Shown here in pieces: positions 62,254 through 64,000 of a stretch of DNA of 64,000 nucleotides. Where the stretch lies: the NCBI GenBank assembly GCA_944320815.1, contig CALUIZ010000007.1:47394-111393 (forward strand), given 5' to 3'. The position numbers and the translations under genes were made by a program. The notes beneath the pieces were generated by a model, which made no database searches, was not told the DNA's origin, and saw only the letters and a list, made by a program, of their open reading frames with translations. Numbering within the stretch: position 1 is the stretch's first letter; every line of letters starts with the position of its first letter. This stretch comes from an uncultured Phocaeicola sp. (GTDB lineage Bacteria; Bacteroidota; Bacteroidia; Bacteroidales; Bacteroidaceae).

Positions 62254-63279
62254 ATGGAACAGAAAACGACCAATCAGTTGACTACCTCGCGGTTGCTTCT
62301 TCGTCCTTGGCGAGAATCGGATGCGGAAGCTTTGTACAAATATGCCAAAGACCCGGCTGTCGGTCCTGTTGCGGGCTGGCCTCCTCATACTTCGGTAGCG
62401 GACAGCTTGGAAATAATCCGTACGGTGTTTGCCGCTCCCGAAACGTATGCGGTCGTATTGAAAGCGACGGACGAACCGGTAGGCAGCGTGGGAATCATGT
62501 TTGGAGAGGGTTTGCACAGTGCAGAAATGCAACCGGGCGAGGCGGAAATAGGCTATTGGATAGGTGTGCCTTATTGGGGGCAAGGACTGATACCCGAAGC
62601 CGTGCATTGCCTGCTGAAAAGGTGCTTTGAGGATTTGGGAATGACCGCCGTCTGGTGCGGGTATTATGACGGCAATGTGAAGTCGCGCCGGGTGATGGAG
62701 AAATGCGGGTTCCGTTTTCATCATACGGAAGAAGGCAAGACATCTCCGTTTGGCGATGTCCGCACGGAGCATTTCATGCGGATAACGAAGGAGGAATGGG
62801 AATCCGCTCAACATTTGTCTATACGTCCGTTGACGGAACAAGATATTCCGGAAATGCGAGAACTGTTTTGCACCACCGTTCTTGCTGTCAATTCTATGGA
62901 TTACACGAAAGAGGAAGCGGAAGATTGGGCTTCCTGCGGAGGCAGTATAGAGCATTGGAAAGAGCTGCTTGCCAAGAACGATTATATCGGTGCGCTTGAC
63001 GGGCAAGACAGTATTATCGGCTTTTCTTCTATGAATGCCGAAGGCTATTTGCACTCCATGTTTGTCCACAAGGACTGGCAACATAAAGGCGTGGCAAGCC
63101 TGCTGCTTTTAGAGGTTGAAAAGATGGCCTATAGATATGGTGTGCATAAAATTAGTACAGAAGCGAGCATCACTGCATGCCCTTTCTTCAAAAAGCGAGG
63201 TTACAGGGTGGTGAAGGAACAGAAAGCAAAAGCTAACCGGCTTTGGCTGACAAACTATGTGATGGAAAAAACATTATGA
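62254..63279 (+). CDS. Fused double GNAT-family N-acetyltransferase
   Basis: The 341-residue protein holds two GNAT domains in tandem. The first (about 8-178) is RimJ/RimL-like: LTTSRLLLRPWRESDAEALYKYAKDP, GYWIGVPYWGQGLIPEAVHCLL (the acetyl-CoA loop) and GNVKSRRVMEKCGF. The second (about 185-338) is YafP/ElaA-like: LSIRPLTEQDIPEMRELF, LHSMFVHKDWQHKGVASLLLLEVEKMA and SITACPFFKKRGY. Both acetyl-CoA loops look intact, so both may be active. The substrate is unknown; antibiotic, peptide or tRNA-linked acetylation are all possible. Its stop overlaps the next ATG by four bases (ATGA), so the pair is translationally coupled. Confidence 0.85.
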   Translation: MEQKTTNQLTTSRLLLRPWRESDAEALYKYAKDPAVGPVAGWPPHTSVADSLEIIRTVFAAPETYAVVLKATDEPVGSVGIMFGEGLHSAEMQPGEAEIGYWIGVPYWGQGLIPEAVHCLLKRCFEDLGMTAVWCGYYDGNVKSRRVMEKCGFRFHHTEEGKTSPFGDVRTEHFMRITKEEWESAQHLSIRPLTEQDIPEMRELFCTTVLAVNSMDYTKEEAEDWASCGGSIEHWKELLAKNDYIGALDGQDSIIGFSSMNAEGYLHSMFVHKDWQHKGVASLLLLEVEKMAYRYGVHKISTEASITACPFFKKRGYRVVKEQKAKANRLWLTNYVMEKTL

Positions 63280-63671
63280 ACATTCTGAAATCCCTCATAA
63301 TTTGGTTTTGCTTCATTCCCGTAGCTATTCTCAATGGAGGGTTGAGGGAATATGTATTGGCGAAGGCTATCGGAGCGGAATGGGCATTGCCTGTTAGCGG
63401 GATTATACTAAGCGTGTGTATTTTCCTGATAACTTGGCTGCTGCTTCCTCGAATGATAAAAGCCTTTACCTCCAAAGATGGCTGGTTGATTGGGATAGGC
63501 TGGGCCTTGTTGACGATTGCTTTTGAATTTGCCGCAGGACTGGCGGGAGGCAGTACTGTTTCAGAACTTTTAGCTGCTTATAACCCATTGTCCGGTAATT
63601 TGTGGCTGCTGGTTCTGGTGACTACACTGTTGTCTCCAATTATAGTAAAACGACTATCAAATAATCTTTAA
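63276..63671 (+). CDS. Small membrane protein, four predicted helices
   Basis: The 131-residue protein is mostly hydrophobic: helices at about 5-23, 35-56, 68-88 and 104-124, with short polar loops and a basic C-terminus (KRLSNNL). I do not recognise a family with confidence. The start at 63276 overlaps the GNAT stop as ATGA; the upstream frame to 63243 would overlap the GNAT gene more and is not needed. Its place between two acyltransferase genes suggests a common job, but the function cannot be inferred. Confidence 0.7.
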   Translation: MNILKSLIIWFCFIPVAILNGGLREYVLAKAIGAEWALPVSGIILSVCIFLITWLLLPRMIKAFTSKDGWLIGIGWALLTIAFEFAAGLAGGSTVSELLAAYNPLSGNLWLLVLVTTLLSPIIVKRLSNNL

Positions 63672-64000
63672 ATGAACGATAGAATGAAAGAAGTAAATCC
63701 GAAAGAAACGACCCGTGCCTACGCATTTGAAATGTGGATGAATGCGCCCATGCCCATGCTCACCTTTTTCAAGACAATGGATGTTACCCGTCTTGTCCGC
63801 ATCAGCAAACGGACTGGATTGAAGTTCAATATGCTGATGTGCTGGTGCATCGGAAAAGCTGCAAGCAACATCAAAGAATTTTATATGCTTCCTGTTGGCA
63901 GGAAGTTAATACAATATGACAATCTTGCCGTCTGCACCATTGTAGCCAATCGGGAGGGTGAAGTCAGTTCCTGCGATGTCCCTTTCTCCGATAATTTGCA
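63672..64000 (+). CDS. CatA-like O-acyltransferase, N-terminal part (3' end outside window)
   Basis: The ATG directly follows the stop codon of the membrane protein gene. The 109 visible codons have no stop and run off the window. The segment AYAFEMWMNAPMPMLTFFKTMDVTRLV and GLKFNMLMCWCIGKAASNIKEF, then LAVCTIVANREGEVSSCDVPFS, matches the N-terminal half of chloramphenicol-acetyltransferase-like (CAT) proteins of Bacteroidales. The catalytic HHxxxDG motif lies in the missing C-terminal half, so activity cannot be judged. A second start at 63684 (MKEVNP) is possible. True chloramphenicol resistance is not implied. Confidence 0.72.
   Translation, partial: MNDRMKEVNPKETTRAYAFEMWMNAPMPMLTFFKTMDVTRLVRISKRTGLKFNMLMCWCIGKAASNIKEFYMLPVGRKLIQYDNLAVCTIVANREGEVSSCDVPFSDNL

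Overview
The window looks like a chromosomal segment of a gut Bacteroidales bacterium (Bacteroides/Phocaeicola type). Evidence: many SusC/SusD pairs, FecR, NigD-like and DUF4827 proteins, a diaminopimelate dehydrogenase, and repeated matches to the Bacteroides -7 promoter element TAnnTTTG with few strong Shine-Dalgarno sites. No rRNA, tRNA, CRISPR array, transposase or integrase was seen.

Region 1 (1-15436) is mostly housekeeping: the tail of a DUF6377 regulator, dinB, a tsaC-type tRNA threonylcarbamoyl synthase, a ClC channel with CBS domains, fmt, a NigD-like lipoprotein, an ECF sigma factor coupled to a membrane-anchored protein ending in a beta-barrel, rpe, a ComEC-like protein, an NrnA-type DHH phosphoesterase, a DUF4827 lipoprotein, glmM and hemW.

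Region 2 (15741-43964) is a large host-glycoprotein locus. Its first half has four GH92 alpha-mannosidases, an orphan FecR anti-sigma factor, a sugar transporter of the major facilitator type and a cytoplasmic GH130 phosphorylase. This set fits trimming of mannose-rich N-glycans and phosphorolysis of the mannosyl-GlcNAc core. Its second half has an M60-like (mucin-type) peptidase, two tandem SusC/SusD pairs, a lipoprotein with three Ig-like domains and a discoidin domain, and a GH29 fucosidase. No endo-glycosidase and no dedicated regulator other than FecR is present.

Region 3 (43965-49474) is housekeeping again: sodB, glmS, ruvA, ddh and lgt, with a long hairpin made of octamer repeats between ddh and lgt.

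Region 4 (49698-61820) is a fructan locus with the gene order of the known Bacteroides levan locus: SusC, SusD, DUF4960 binding lipoprotein, surface endo-type GH32, exo-type GH32, sugar permease, fructokinase. The usual hybrid two-component sensor is not in the window. Repeats and two promoter-like elements lie in front of susC.

Region 5 (61821-64000) is a small accessory cassette: a 27-codon reading frame, a fused double GNAT acetyltransferase, a small membrane protein and the start of a CatA-like acyltransferase that runs off the window. Starts were chosen by eye; all functional calls rest on recognised motifs and on remembered family knowledge, not on searches.
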